From: Pseudomonadota bacterium
GTDB lineage: Bacteria; Pseudomonadota; Alphaproteobacteria; Sphingomonadales; SMXR01
Direction of reading: 5' to 3'
Assembly: GCA_022566895.1 (NCBI GenBank)
Contig: JADFIA010000021.1
Coordinates: forward strand, 1-37,308
DNA: 37,308 bases
Part shown: positions 17,620-26,896 of the stretch, one piece after another
Numbering within the stretch: the first letter of the stretch is position 1
Layout of the letters: every line of letters begins with the position of its first letter
The notes under the pieces: generated by a model
What the model was told of the DNA's origin: nothing
The model's input: the letters and a program-made list of their open reading frames with translations, nothing else
Database searches by the model: none
Made by a program: the position numbers and the translations under genes

Positions 17620-19776
17620 ATGACCGAGACGATAAATTTTGAGCTGGACGGCGATGGCATCGCCACCCTGACCATCGATCTGCCCGAGGCGACCATGAAC
17701 GTGGTCAACCGGGCCTTCCTGAGCGATCTTTCCGAGCTCGTAAAAAAGGTGACCGAGGACGAGGCCATCAAGGGCGCCGTCATCATCTCGGCCAAGCCAA
17801 GCTTCATGGCCGGGGCCGATTTGAGGATGCTCGCCCAGATGAGCAAAGAGGCCGAGGGGATGAGCCCCGAAGAGCGTTTCAAGGCCGCCTTCGGCTATTC
17901 GGATCTATTGCGGCAGCTGGAGACCAGCGGCAAGCCCTTTGTGGCCGCCGTCCATGGCCTGGCCCTCGGTGGTGGCTTGGAGCTGGCGCTGGCCTGTCAT
18001 TATCGGGTTCTGTCGGACGACCGCTCGACCAAGCTGGGCCTGCCGGAAGTTCTCGTCGGCCTGTTGCCGGGGGCCGGGGGCATGCAGCGGCTGAGCCGCC
18101 TGGCCGGCCTGCAGGTGGCCCTGCAATATGCCTCGACGGGTAAGAACCTATCGTCCATGGAGGCAGTGGCACTTAAAGTCGCCGACCTCGTCGTGCCTAA
18201 GGACAAGCTCCTTGAATCGGCCAAGGCTTGGCTTCTCGACAAGCCGGTCGCTCAGCAGCCTTGGGACAAAAGGGGTTTCAAGATTCCCGGCGGCGGTGGC
18301 GCCATGCACCCCAACGCCGTGCGCACCATGATCGGCGCCTCGGCCATGGCCCAGGACAAGTCGTGGCACAATTATCCGGCCGTCGAGGCGATCCTGTCCT
18401 CGATCTACGAAGGCGCGATCGTGCCTTTCGATACCGCGATCCGGCTCGATTCGAAGCGTTTTGCCGAGTTGATGGCCGGCCCTGTGGCCCCCAATATGAT
18501 CCGGACGCTTTTTGTCAACAAGCTGGCCGCCGAACGGGGCGCCAAGCGGCCCCAAGGACAGCAGAAAAAGCCGATCAAGAAGCTCGGCATGCTGGGGGCC
18601 GGCATGATGGGGGCCGGGATCGCCTACGTCTCGGCCCGGGGCGGCATGGAGGTGGTGCTATTGGACAGCACCCTCGAGGCGGCCGAGCAGGGCAAGGCCC
18701 ATGCGGAAAAGCTGGTCGAAAAGGGCATAAAACGCCACAAGACGACCAAGGAACAGGGCCAGGCGCTCCTCGATCGCATCCATCCAACCGCCGATTATGC
18801 CGATCTCGAAGGCTGCGATCTGGTAATCGAGGCGGTGTTCGAGGACCGCGAAATCAAGGCCGACGTGACCCACAAGACCGAGGCTGTGGTCGGCGAAGAC
18901 TGCATCATGGCCTCGAATACCTCGACCCTGCCGATCACCGGGCTGGCCGAGGCGAGCCGCGATGCCGAGAGGTTCATCGGCATCCATTTCTTCTCCCCGG
19001 TCGAGAAAATGCCTCTGATCGAGATCATCCTGGGCAAAAAAACCGGCGACGAGGCCCTGGCCCGGGCCCTTGACTATGCGGCAGCGATCAAGAAAACGCC
19101 GATCGTGGTCAACGACAGCCGCGGGTTTTATACCAGCCGCTGCTTCGGCACCTACGTCATGGAAGGGGCGGCGATGCTTAAAGACGGCATCAAGCCGGCC
19201 CTGATCGAAAACGCCGGGCGCCTGGCGGGCATGATGGTCGGACCGCTGGCGGTGGCCGATGAAGTCTCTCTCGAGCTTTCCTACAAGGTCATGAGCCAGG
19301 CCAAGAAGGATTTGGGCGATGCCTATCCGGGCAGCCCGGCCGACGACGTGATTATCAAGTTTGTCGAGCAGCTCGGCCGCAAGGGCCGTAAGAACGGCAA
19401 GGGTTTTTATGAATATCCCGAGGGCGGCAAAAAGTACCTGTGGCCGGAGATTTCCGACCATTTCCCCGAGGCGGCCGAACAGCCCCATGTGGACGAGGTC
19501 AAGACCCGTATTCTCTACCGCCAGGCCATCGAGGCGGCGCGCTGCTTCGAGGAAGGGGTCCTCGACGACGCCCCCTCGGCCGACGTCGGAGCGATCCTCG
19601 GCTGGGGCTTTGCGCCCTACACCGGCGGTCCATTAAGCTTTATCGACGGGGTCGGCGCCAAGGCCTTCGTGGCCGAAGCCGAGCGTCTGGCCAAGGCCTA
19701 CGGGCGGCGCTTTGCGCCGCCAAAAATCCTCCGCGACATGGCCGAAAATGGCGGCAGCTTTTACCCGGCCGCCTGA
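17620..19776 (+). CDS. fadJ: Bifunctional enoyl-CoA hydratase/3-hydroxyacyl-CoA dehydrogenase (FadB/FadJ type)
   Basis: This 718-residue fusion performs the hydration and NAD-dependent oxidation steps of beta-oxidation. Residues about 1-190 are a crotonase domain, with [10 protein letters not shown] forming one side of the oxyanion hole, [19 protein letters not shown] forming the other, and [19 protein letters not shown] carrying the catalytic Glu. From about 325 there is a Rossmann domain ([30 protein letters not shown]). The dehydrogenase active site follows in SNTSTLPI and [20 protein letters not shown] (catalytic His), then [11 protein letters not shown]. The C-terminal half carries the duplicated helical dimerisation domain. 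GGGGA lies 5 bp before ATG. Its last 16 bp overlap the 3' end of the convergent IorA-like gene. The choice between the fadB and fadJ names is uncertain. Confidence 0.93.
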   Translation: MTETINFELDGDGIATLTIDLPEATMNVVNRAFLSDLSELVKKVTEDEAIKGAVIISAKPSFMAGADLRMLAQMSKEAEGMSPEERFKAAFGYSDLLRQLETSGKPFVAAVHGLALGGGLELALACHYRVLSDDRSTKLGLPEVLVGLLPGAGGMQRLSRLAGLQVALQYASTGKNLSSMEAVALKVADLVVPKDKLLESAKAWLLDKPVAQQPWDKRGFKIPGGGGAMHPNAVRTMIGASAMAQDKSWHNYPAVEAILSSIYEGAIVPFDTAIRLDSKRFAELMAGPVAPNMIRTLFVNKLAAERGAKRPQGQQKKPIKKLGMLGAGMMGAGIAYVSARGGMEVVLLDSTLEAAEQGKAHAEKLVEKGIKRHKTTKEQGQALLDRIHPTADYADLEGCDLVIEAVFEDREIKADVTHKTEAVVGEDCIMASNTSTLPITGLAEASRDAERFIGIHFFSPVEKMPLIEIILGKKTGDEALARALDYAAAIKKTPIVVNDSRGFYTSRCFGTYVMEGAAMLKDGIKPALIENAGRLAGMMVGPLAVADEVSLELSYKVMSQAKKDLGDAYPGSPADDVIIKFVEQLGRKGRKNGKGFYEYPEGGKKYLWPEISDHFPEAAEQPHVDEVKTRILYRQAIEAARCFEEGVLDDAPSADVGAILGWGFAPYTGGPLSFIDGVGAKAFVAEAERLAKAYGRRFAPPKILRDMAENGGSFYPAA

Positions 19777-20237
19777 GCCTTCTGAGCGGCTGCAGCGGCC
19801 GCTCTTTTAATCGCTTTGCGGATGCGATTGTAGGTGCCGCAACGGCAAATGTTGGTGATCGCCCGATCGATGTCCTCATCGTTCGGCTCCGGGAAATCTT
19901 TCAAAAAGGCCACGGTGGCCATGATCATGCCCGGCTGGCAATAGCCGCATTGGGGCACGTCCTCTTCGATCCAGGCTTGCTGGACCGGGTGTGAGCCGTC
20001 CTCGGACAGCCCCTCGATGGTGGTGATATTGCTGCCCGGCTCGATCCCCCCCAAGGGCGTCATGCACGAGCGCACGGCGGTGCCGTCAAGATGGACCGTG
20101 CAGGCCCCGCACAGACCAATACCGCAGCCGAACTTGGTGCCGGTCAGATTGAGATAATCGCGCAAAAACCATAGCAGCGGCGTGCCGGGATCGGCCTCCA
20201 CTTCGATTGATTTTCCGTTGACCGTGAGTGCGACCAT
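19761..20237 (-). CDS. IorA-like [2Fe-2S] subunit, orphan
   Basis: This 158-residue protein has two [2Fe-2S] clusters and belongs to the xanthine-oxidase-family small subunits, closest to isoquinoline 1-oxidoreductase alpha subunit (IorA). The plant-ferredoxin-type cluster is bound by [22 protein letters not shown] (about 38-59). The second, helical cluster is bound by [10 protein letters not shown] and ICRCGTY. In the family it passes electrons from a molybdopterin-containing large subunit (IorB/CoxL-like). No such subunit, and no cytochrome c partner, is encoded nearby. The C-terminus is Ala-rich ([14 protein letters not shown]). AGAGGA lies 6 bp before ATG 20237. The gene overlaps the 3' end of the FadB-type gene by 16 bp on the opposite strand. 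Confidence 0.9.
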   Translation of the reverse strand: MVALTVNGKSIEVEADPGTPLLWFLRDYLNLTGTKFGCGIGLCGACTVHLDGTAVRSCMTPLGGIEPGSNITTIEGLSEDGSHPVQQAWIEEDVPQCGYCQPGMIMATVAFLKDFPEPNDEDIDRAITNICRCGTYNRIRKAIKRAAAAAAQKAQAAG

Positions 20238-20378
20238 GGAATGTCCTCTGGGCTCATCCTAACAGGCCCCCGAGCGGTCGTCAGCTCTCCTTTTGGCGTC
20301 AGCTGCAGCGGCTCGTCCTTGACCGGAGGCGGCTTCTTTTCCTAGCGCATTCGGCAGGTAATCGATACAAGGTAGGCG

Positions 20379-20798
20379 ATGAAACAGGCAATGGGCGAGA
20401 TCACCTGCCGCACTTCGGGTCCCGGGCTCTATGAGGTTACCGGCGAGGTCTGCGCTTGGACCGGCGGCCAGGACATCCGCGACGGGCTGTTGACCGTCTA
20501 TCTGCCCCATACTTCGGCTTCGCTGTTGATCCAGGAAAACGCCGATCCCGACGTGCGGGCCGATCTCGAGGACTTTTTCTCAATTCTGGTGGCCCGGGGC
20601 CCAGCCAATTACCGTCATCGGGCCGAGGGTCCCGACGACATGCCGGCCCATATCCGCGCCGCCCTGACCCAGACCCAGCTTTCGATCCCCTTCGAGGACG
20701 GCCGCCCGGCCCTCGGCACCTGGCAGGGCATTTACCTCTTTGAGCACCGCGATCGGCCCCATACGCGGCGCCTCAAGCTCCACCTGATCGGCGAGTAG
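20379..20798 (+). CDS. YjbQ family protein (UPF0047)
   Basis: This 139-residue single-domain YjbQ-family protein matches the family's length and its conserved blocks. These are the HTSASLLIQENADPDVRADLEDFF segment, followed by YRHRAEGPDDMPAHIRAALTQTQLSIPFEDGRPALGTWQGIYLFEHR. The acidic and His residues in these blocks are the conserved metal/active-site positions of the family. Members have been reported to have weak thiamine-phosphate synthase activity in vivo, and the physiological role is unsettled. It lies 18 bp upstream of an SDR gene in the same direction, so co-transcription is likely. Confidence 0.9.
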   Translation: MKQAMGEITCRTSGPGLYEVTGEVCAWTGGQDIRDGLLTVYLPHTSASLLIQENADPDVRADLEDFFSILVARGPANYRHRAEGPDDMPAHIRAALTQTQLSIPFEDGRPALGTWQGIYLFEHRDRPHTRRLKLHLIGE

Positions 20799-20816
20799 GG
20801 GGAAAGGACCGAGAAT

Positions 20817-21794
20817 ATGCCACATGCATTTCTGACCGGCGGCACGGGTTTTGTCGGACGCAATCTGGCCGAGGTCTTAAGCGACGCCGGCTGGCGGGTC
20901 ACGGCGCTGGTGCGCGCCGGCTCGAAAGCCGGGCCTCTCCAGGAACTGAGGATCGAGACCGTCGAGGGGCGGCTTGAGGACTCCGAAAGCCTCAGGGCGG
21001 CGATGCCCGAGGGGGTCGACGTGGTGTTTCATGTCGCCGCCGACACCAGCCCCTGGCGCGGCCATAGGGCGCGGCAATGGCGGACCAATGTCGAGGGCAC
21101 CCGGAACATGCTGAAAGTGGCTATGGAAAAGGCCATCGGCCGCTTTGTCCACACCTCGACCATCGCCGTCTACGGTCATCAGGCGGGGCGCTTTGACGAG
21201 GGCGCCCAAAAGCACGGGCTCGGCTCGTGGATCGGTTATGTCAATTCCAAATCCCGCGCCGAGGCGGCGGTCCTTGAAGCCGCGCAGGGCGGGCTCGACG
21301 CGGTGATCCTCAATCCCGGCCATATCCTGGGGCGCTATGACAGCCATAACTGGGCCCGCATGTTCGCCATGGTGCGCGACGATACGCTGCCGGGCGTACC
21401 GCCGGGGGCCGGCTGCTTCGCCAATGTGCGCGAGGTCGCCAAGGCGCATTTGAAAGCCGCCGAGGTGGGGGCTAGGGGCGAGAACTACCTTCTTGGCGGG
21501 CCGCATGAGACTTTCTTGGCGCTGCTCCGGGAGATTGCCCGCATTCTGGATATGGAACCGCCCGATAAGACCCTCCCCGCCATAGCCATCAAGACGGCTG
21601 CGCGGGTGAAGGATCTGGCCTCACGGATCACCGGCAAACCGCCCGATCTGACGCCCGAGGGGGCTTATTTTGTCTGTCAGGACGAGAATTTCTCATCCGG
21701 CAAGGCCAAAGACCGGCTGGCCTATCGTTGCCGGCCGATCGCCGATTCGCTCAGGGAAAGCCATGAATGGCTTCGGGATGAGGGAAAAATATGA
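20817..21794 (+). CDS. Extended SDR, NAD-dependent epimerase/dehydratase family
   Basis: This 325-residue extended short-chain dehydrogenase/reductase has the Rossmann motif LTGGTGFVGRNL at the N-terminus, the strand-end DVVFHVAADTSPW, the catalytic Ser/Thr in FVHTSTIAVYG and the YVNSK active-site motif. The C-terminal half resembles 3-beta-hydroxysteroid dehydrogenase or dihydroflavonol-reductase-like enzymes of bacteria. The substrate cannot be told from sequence; hydroxy-lipid, hopanoid or sugar-nucleotide substrates are all possible. It follows yjbQ by 18 bp and converges on the YceI-like gene with a 12-bp gap. The first ATG (20817) is used; a second in-frame ATG is three codons further. 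Confidence 0.85.
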   Translation: MPHAFLTGGTGFVGRNLAEVLSDAGWRVTALVRAGSKAGPLQELRIETVEGRLEDSESLRAAMPEGVDVVFHVAADTSPWRGHRARQWRTNVEGTRNMLKVAMEKAIGRFVHTSTIAVYGHQAGRFDEGAQKHGLGSWIGYVNSKSRAEAAVLEAAQGGLDAVILNPGHILGRYDSHNWARMFAMVRDDTLPGVPPGAGCFANVREVAKAHLKAAEVGARGENYLLGGPHETFLALLREIARILDMEPPDKTLPAIAIKTAARVKDLASRITGKPPDLTPEGAYFVCQDENFSSGKAKDRLAYRCRPIADSLRESHEWLRDEGKI

Positions 21795-21806
21795 TTTTCG
21801 GAGCGC

Positions 21807-22388
21807 TCAGGGGCGCTCGACAAAGACCAGATAGAAATTAATAGGCACAACCGGACTGATGGCTTTGAGCCCGGCTAGCTGGCGCAGCTTTTCAAGCCCT
21901 GGCAAAAGTCCGAAATCTCCGGCGTTAAGATAGATCGAACGGCCAGGGGTAATAAGGACCCGCTTTTCGCCAAGCCGCGTCACAACCAATCGGACCTCAA
22001 GCGGCTGCTGGTGGCCGTAAAGGGAAAGAATTCCTGTCACGCCCACTTCCGCCCTCTGCCCGGTCTTGAGCCTGCGCAGGGCCTCGATATCTAGCGTGCC
22101 GGAATAAGCGGCATTCGGGAAGCGTTCCGTATCGAACAGAAATTCACGCATCCGCTGATTCCGGATCTCGATCCCGGTATCGAAACCGTCCAGAGCGATT
22201 TTGAAAGAGAAGGCGCCATCCTCCTGAATCGAAGCGTTGAGATCGGTGAAATGGTGCACTTCGGCCACCGCGACGTTTTTCACCGATCCAAAGGTAAAAT
22301 CGCTCCCTTTGAGATCGAGCAGCCACTCGGCCCGGGCCGAGGCGCTCAAAAATAAGATCAGCACAAAGGCGAAAGCCATTGGGCGCAT
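21807..22388 (-). CDS. YceI-like periplasmic protein
   Basis: This 193-residue secreted protein has an N-terminal signal peptide (MRPMAFAFVLILFLSASARA, cleavage after about residue 20). It has the YceI-type lipocalin-like pattern: FTFGSVKNVAVAEVHHFTDLNASI, then RMREFLFDTERFPNAAYSGTL, then a strand with LSLYGHQQPLEVRL. YceI proteins bind polyisoprenoid or amide lipids in the periplasm. The region before the first strand is shorter than usual, and the central part is diverged, so the assignment is to the superfamily. AGAGGA lies 6 bp before ATG 22388. It is divergent from the HerA-like gene. Confidence 0.78.
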   Translation of the reverse strand: MRPMAFAFVLILFLSASARAEWLLDLKGSDFTFGSVKNVAVAEVHHFTDLNASIQEDGAFSFKIALDGFDTGIEIRNQRMREFLFDTERFPNAAYSGTLDIEALRRLKTGQRAEVGVTGILSLYGHQQPLEVRLVVTRLGEKRVLITPGRSIYLNAGDFGLLPGLEKLRQLAGLKAISPVVPINFYLVFVERP

Positions 22389-22574
22389 GATTGGTCCTCT
22401 CGGTAATAATTATGCACCGGCGGCGGCGGCGGAACAAGCGGCACAAAAAACTCCCCGCCAAAATGTGAACCGGTGTACCTTCGTTGACCGAGGTGTGCTT
22501 TATTGACAAACAGTGTCGTATAGTCCTGGGACCCGATACGGACAGGAACCGAAGAGTCAGAAAAGGGGAAGGTC

Positions 22575-24248
22575 TTGAACGAGGAAGTTGAAAACACGCC
22601 GGCCGCCGCTGCAGAGCCGGTCGAAAAGGTGACGGCATTGCCGACCACCTCGGAGGAACCGATTGCCACGGTGATGCGTGTCGACGGCGGTACCGCCTCG
22701 GCCGTGGCCAAAGAGAGCCTGCTCAAAGGCATGGTAGGTGCCGACGCGGCAAGCGGTCGCCTGCATATCGGCTCGGTGGTGAGGATCAAGGTCGGCGACA
22801 ATATGGTTTATGGCTCGATCCGTTCGGTGAGCCTGGAAAGGGGTAGCGATGGCAAGCTGCAGCCGATGCTTGAAATGGAATTTCTGGCCCAAGCCGAGCG
22901 CGACGAGCGCAGCGGCAACATTACCGCCCAGCGCGGCATTTCGAGCCACCCGATGCCTGGCGATCCGGTCTACCGGACCAGCGACGAAGACCTGGCGCTT
23001 CTGTTTTCGGCCGGCGGCAAAGAACATTTCACGGTCGGTACCGTCTATCCGACCCATCGGGTGCCGGCAACTGTGCTGACCGAGCAATTGATGACCCGGC
23101 ACTTTGCCATTCTGGGCAGCACGGGCACCGGCAAGTCGACGACGGTGGCCTTGTTCGTGCACCGCATCGTCGAATCGATGCCCGAGGGCCATATCATCAT
23201 CCTCGACCCGCATAATGAATACAGAGGCGCCTTTTCGGAAATCTCGGTCCATTATGACGCCAGCAATCTGCGGCTTCCTTATTGGCTGATGAACCTTGAG
23301 GAGATGATCGAATTGCTGGTCGGCCGCGGCCGCGAAGATCGCGAAGAGGACATCGATATCCTGAGAAAGTCGGTTCTGGCGGCCCGCAAAAAGAGCGCCA
23401 ACCGAAACCTTTCCGAAAAGCTCACGGTCGACACACCGGTGCCCTACCGGCTGGCCGATCTGATTGGAGAAATCGAGGAGGGCATGGGCCAACTCAACAA
23501 GCCCGAGGGGGTCGCTCCCTTCTTGCGCCTTAAGGCCCGGCTCGAGGAGTTGCGCTCCGACAAGCGCTATAATTTCATGTTCTCGGGTCTTTTGATCTCC
23601 GACACGCTTGTCGAAATCGTCTCGGGCATGCTGCGCCTGCCGACCAACGGGAAGCCGGTGACAACGCTCGATCTATCCGGGATTCCGGCAGATATCGTCG
23701 ACGTGGTGGTCTCGGTGCTGTGCCGGCTGGTCTTCGACTTTGCGGTCTGGACCAGCCAGGAACACTCGCAGCCGGTGCTGGTGATCTGCGAAGAGGCCCA
23801 CAGGTACGTGCCCCAAGCGACTTCGGACACCCATGGCGCCGCCCGCGGGGCTATCGAGCGCATCGCCAAGGAGGGCCGGAAATATGGCGTTTCCCTAGGC
23901 TTGGTTTCACAACGGCCTTCGGACCTTTCGGAGACCGTACTGGCACAATGCGGTACCATCATCTCGATGCGCATGAACAACGACCGCGACCGCCAATTTG
24001 TCGAAAGCACCATGCCCGAAGGTTCGAAGGGTTTCCTCGAAAGCATTCCGGCGCTTCAAAACCGGGAAGCCATTCTGTCCGGCGAAGGTGTAGCGGCGCC
24101 GATGCGCATTCGTTTTGCTTATCTGGAGGAGGCCAAACGGCCCTCGAGCACGGACCCGGACTTCGCAACCCATTGGCGGACCCCTATCGATTCGACCGAG
24201 TTCGTCCAGGATACGATCACCAAATGGCGCACCCAAAACCGTAAATAA
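22575..24248 (+). CDS. HerA-like ATPase (DUF87 family)
   Basis: This 557-residue FtsK/HerA-superfamily ATPase has an N-terminal HAS-barrel-like beta region at about 25-130. Walker A is LGSTGTGKSTTVALF (Lys187) and Walker B is PVLVICEEAHRYVP (Glu406, Glu407). The sensor segment is LGLVSQRPSDLSETVLAQCGT, and IISMRMNNDRDRQFVEST follows. Canonical HerA pumps DNA with the nuclease NurA, and some HerA-like proteins act in phage defence with a SIR2 or nuclease partner. No nuclease, SIR2 or DUF4297 gene is adjacent, so a housekeeping role is more likely here. The start is TTG 22575, preceded by GGGGAAGG; no closer ATG fits the domain. Confidence 0.85.
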   Translation: MNEEVENTPAAAAEPVEKVTALPTTSEEPIATVMRVDGGTASAVAKESLLKGMVGADAASGRLHIGSVVRIKVGDNMVYGSIRSVSLERGSDGKLQPMLEMEFLAQAERDERSGNITAQRGISSHPMPGDPVYRTSDEDLALLFSAGGKEHFTVGTVYPTHRVPATVLTEQLMTRHFAILGSTGTGKSTTVALFVHRIVESMPEGHIIILDPHNEYRGAFSEISVHYDASNLRLPYWLMNLEEMIELLVGRGREDREEDIDILRKSVLAARKKSANRNLSEKLTVDTPVPYRLADLIGEIEEGMGQLNKPEGVAPFLRLKARLEELRSDKRYNFMFSGLLISDTLVEIVSGMLRLPTNGKPVTTLDLSGIPADIVDVVVSVLCRLVFDFAVWTSQEHSQPVLVICEEAHRYVPQATSDTHGAARGAIERIAKEGRKYGVSLGLVSQRPSDLSETVLAQCGTIISMRMNNDRDRQFVESTMPEGSKGFLESIPALQNREAILSGEGVAAPMRIRFAYLEEAKRPSSTDPDFATHWRTPIDSTEFVQDTITKWRTQNRK

Positions 24249-24278
24249 ATATAGATTCGAAGCTGAATTTTGAGCCGT

Positions 24279-24794
24279 CTAGTCGGTCGCCTTGAAGCTG
24301 CCCTTATGGAACATCAGGGCCGGCCCTTGGTGGTCGTGACAACGCCGCACGCGTCCGACGATGATCAGATGGTCGCCACCGTCTTCGACCGCGGTCACTG
24401 TGCATTCGAGGATCGAGACCGCGCCTTTGATCAGCGGCGACCCGCCGGTCCCATCGAGGACAGGTACGTCTTTGAATCGGTCTTTCGCCTCATTGGAGAA
24501 ACGGCGGGCCAGCAGCTCCTGGCCGGCGCCCAGAATATTGACCGCGAAGTGATGGCCTGGCGCGAAAAGCTCGGTACACTCGGATTGGCGATCGAGGCAC
24601 CACAGAACGAGCGGCGGATCGAGGCTTAGAGAGGTCAGGCTGTTGACCGTCAGGCCGACCGCCCGACCCTCGTCGCCGAGTGTGGTGATCACCGCCACAC
24701 CGGTGGCAAAATTGCCCAGACAATCGCGCAGCGCCCGGCGGCTCTTGCCGTCCTCGAGATCGTAAACGCGGTATTTCGGTGTGTCGTCCTTCAC
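24279..24794 (-). CDS. Flavin reductase-like FMN-binding protein
   Basis: This 171-residue protein has the flavin-reductase (HpaC/DszD-like) split-barrel fold. RRALRDCLGNFATGVAVITT at the N-terminus is diagnostic. It is followed by GLTVNSLTSLSLDPPLVLWCLDRQSE (flavin binding), HFAVNILGAGQELLARRFS and, near the end, GDHLIIVGRV. Such enzymes reduce FMN with NAD(P)H and feed reduced flavin to a separate monooxygenase; no monooxygenase gene is in the window. The start is GTG 24794 with GAGGG 4 bp upstream. It converges on the HerA-like gene across 30 bp. Confidence 0.9.
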   Translation of the reverse strand: MKDDTPKYRVYDLEDGKSRRALRDCLGNFATGVAVITTLGDEGRAVGLTVNSLTSLSLDPPLVLWCLDRQSECTELFAPGHHFAVNILGAGQELLARRFSNEAKDRFKDVPVLDGTGGSPLIKGAVSILECTVTAVEDGGDHLIIVGRVRRCHDHQGPALMFHKGSFKATD

Positions 24795-24876
24795 CGGGCC
24801 CTCATCTGCAGATCAAAATGGCACCGCACCCTTTAGAGGATCGCCGGCCAAACATCAATGGGCGGCCCCCGGACTT

Positions 24877-26841
24877 TTATGGGGAGGTTTCGGCCGGCGC
24901 CAGCAACTGGCTTATGAACAGAGCCACCGATGCGGCCATGTAATCACGGTTGGATTTCTTCCTGAAGCCATGGCCCTCGTCCTTGGCCATCAGGTACCAG
25001 ACCGGGGTACCGCGCTGGCGCACCTTTTCAAGCATCTGTTCCGATTCGGTCACCGGCACCCGCGGATCGTTAAGCCCCTGGATGATAAACAGGGGCTTGG
25101 TGATGCGACCGGTATTGTTGCTCGGCGAAATTCGTTCCTGGAAGGCCCGCATTTCGGGATCGCGCTCGTCCCCATATTCGGCCCGCCGCAGATCGCGCCG
25201 GTAGCTCCGCGTGTTCTTGAGGAAGGTTACAAAATTACTGATCCCGACAATATCCACGGCGCCCAAAAGACGGTCCGAAAAATGGACCAGCGAGGCCAGG
25301 ACCATATAACCGCCGTAACTGCCGCCGTAAACGATCACCCGACTCTGATCCAGATCCGGCTGCCTGGCGATCCAGTCGAGAAGTGCGCCGATGTCTTTTA
25401 TCGAGTCCTCCCGCTTAAAGCCGTTGTCGAGCGACACGTAGGTTTTGCCGTAACCCGCGGAGCCGCGGACGTTGGGCCGGATCACCGCCAGTCCAAGTTC
25501 GTTGATCCAGTACTGGATTGTGGCCGAGTAGACGGGCTGGGCCTGGCTTTCAGGGCCACCGTGGATGCTGATCAGCACCGGATGAGGCCCCGGGCCCGAC
25601 GGCCGGTAGACAAAAGCCGGGATTTCCCTTGGTTCGCCGTCAACCTCGTCGAAGGTAGGATAATGCACGAGCTCCGGGGCCGCGAATTTGGCTGTATCGA
25701 GCCCGCCAACCTCGCTTTCGGTCCAGCGCACGAGCCGCCTTGCGCCGAAATGGTAGGCATAAACGTCGGCCGGCGAAGTCGCCTGATTGACCGTGAAGGC
25801 CAGGCGGCGGCCGTCGGGGCTGAACTTGAGGCCATAAATAACCGCCGGTGGCAATTTCGGGGCCGGTAGGCTGCCCGGTGCGTTAAGGCGCCTGAAATGC
25901 AATTCCGAGCGACCGCCGGCATTGGTGGCGAAGGCCACAAGCTCGCCGTCGGGCGACAGATCGAAATCATCGACATTCCAGGAAATATCCCCGCTCACCG
26001 TCCCGACCCGGCCGCTCGAGAGGTTATAGCGCCGCAGGGTCCGGAACTCGCTGCCATGATCGCTGACGAAATAGAGGTAATTGCCACTCGGGGAGAATAT
26101 CGACTGGCCGTAAAAGGCGGTACCGGGCCCGGCTTCGACCGCCGTGACCTGGCCGCTATCCAGATCGAGGATGGCCAGATTTGATTCGGTAATCGAAATA
26201 TATTTGAGGATCGCTAGTTTGGTCCCGTCGGGCGAGAAATTCAGCGGCAGCCAATAGCCCTCGCCCTTGAAGACCATGCGTGTCGATGCCCGGTCTTCGG
26301 GATCGACCACATAGATATCCCAGTTGGTGCCGTCGCGGCGGTTCGACTGATAGGCCAGGAACGCACCCTGCCGCGACCACACGGCAGCGCCGTTGCGCGA
26401 GACGCCGTCGGTCAACAGATCGGTGCGGCCCGTGGCCTCATCGAAATAGAAAAGCTGAAAGTTTTCGTTGCCGCCGACATCCTTCTGGAAGAACAAGGCC
26501 GAGCGGCCGGGGCCTGGCCGATAGGCGGCGGCGCCCACGGGCTCCGGGTAGAAGGTCATCTGGCGGCGGGCGCCACCCGGGCGGCTCAATTTATGGAGCT
26601 GATTGACCTCGCCAAAGCGCGTGGTGATCAACATGCCGGCCCCGTCGGCGGTCCAGCTGCGAAAGGTGGCCGAGCGGGTGTTCTGATACTGGTTAAGGCG
26701 TTCAACGATCTCGATCGGTATCTCCGGGATGCCCTCGATCACCAGATTGCCTTTTTCGATCCGTTCGACCTCGGCCGCGGCCGCCGAAGCGACAACCAAC
26801 GGCGCCGCAAGCGCCAGGCCCGCCAAGAAAAACTTTCTCAT
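24877..26841 (-). CDS. Secreted S9 family prolyl oligopeptidase-like peptidase
   Basis: This 654-residue peptidase has a signal peptide (about residues 1-23, ending AAPLVVASAAAAE), a WD40/propeller-type N-terminal domain with several SPDG repeats, and a C-terminal alpha/beta-hydrolase domain. The triad is Ser508 in YGGSYGGYM, Asp592 in GLNDPRVP and His624 in DEGHGFRK. The architecture fits the S9C acylaminoacyl-peptidase/dipeptidyl-peptidase-like group exported to the periplasm, and the substrate is inferred to be short peptides. ATG 26841 has GGGAGG 6 bp upstream, while the ATG two codons earlier touches that motif directly, so the later start is used. It follows the metallo-hydrolase gene on the same strand, with a terminator-like hairpin between them. 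Confidence 0.92.
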   Translation of the reverse strand: MRKFFLAGLALAAPLVVASAAAAEVERIEKGNLVIEGIPEIPIEIVERLNQYQNTRSATFRSWTADGAGMLITTRFGEVNQLHKLSRPGGARRQMTFYPEPVGAAAYRPGPGRSALFFQKDVGGNENFQLFYFDEATGRTDLLTDGVSRNGAAVWSRQGAFLAYQSNRRDGTNWDIYVVDPEDRASTRMVFKGEGYWLPLNFSPDGTKLAILKYISITESNLAILDLDSGQVTAVEAGPGTAFYGQSIFSPSGNYLYFVSDHGSEFRTLRRYNLSSGRVGTVSGDISWNVDDFDLSPDGELVAFATNAGGRSELHFRRLNAPGSLPAPKLPPAVIYGLKFSPDGRRLAFTVNQATSPADVYAYHFGARRLVRWTESEVGGLDTAKFAAPELVHYPTFDEVDGEPREIPAFVYRPSGPGPHPVLISIHGGPESQAQPVYSATIQYWINELGLAVIRPNVRGSAGYGKTYVSLDNGFKREDSIKDIGALLDWIARQPDLDQSRVIVYGGSYGGYMVLASLVHFSDRLLGAVDIVGISNFVTFLKNTRSYRRDLRRAEYGDERDPEMRAFQERISPSNNTGRITKPLFIIQGLNDPRVPVTESEQMLEKVRQRGTPVWYLMAKDEGHGFRKKSNRDYMAASVALFISQLLAPAETSP

Positions 26842-26858
26842 ATCCATCCTCCCAAATA

Positions 26859-26887
26859 AAGCGCCCGGGCCAAAGTCCCGAGCGCTT
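26859..26887 (-). terminator. Intrinsic terminator-like hairpin after the metallo-hydrolase gene
   Basis: Read on the minus strand, AAGCGC-T-CGGG and CCCG-G-GCGCTT form two stems of 6 and 4 bp with a single mismatch between them. They enclose a loop of about seven bases and are followed by TTTATTT. It lies immediately downstream of the metallo-hydrolase stop codon and just upstream of the S9 peptidase ribosome-binding site. Confidence 0.6.
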
Positions 26888-26896
26888 GGCCTTTTG

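Noticed and set aside
18658-19488. 276-codon minus-strand frame inside the FadB-type gene
   Set aside because: It is a shadow of a well-conserved bifunctional enzyme; no start signal or domain is visible.
22575-24794. HerA-like gene as part of a phage-defence system
   Set aside because: No nuclease, SIR2 or other effector gene lies next to it, the neighbours are a YceI-like protein and a flavin reductase, and the domain order fits widespread chromosomal HerA-like ATPases.
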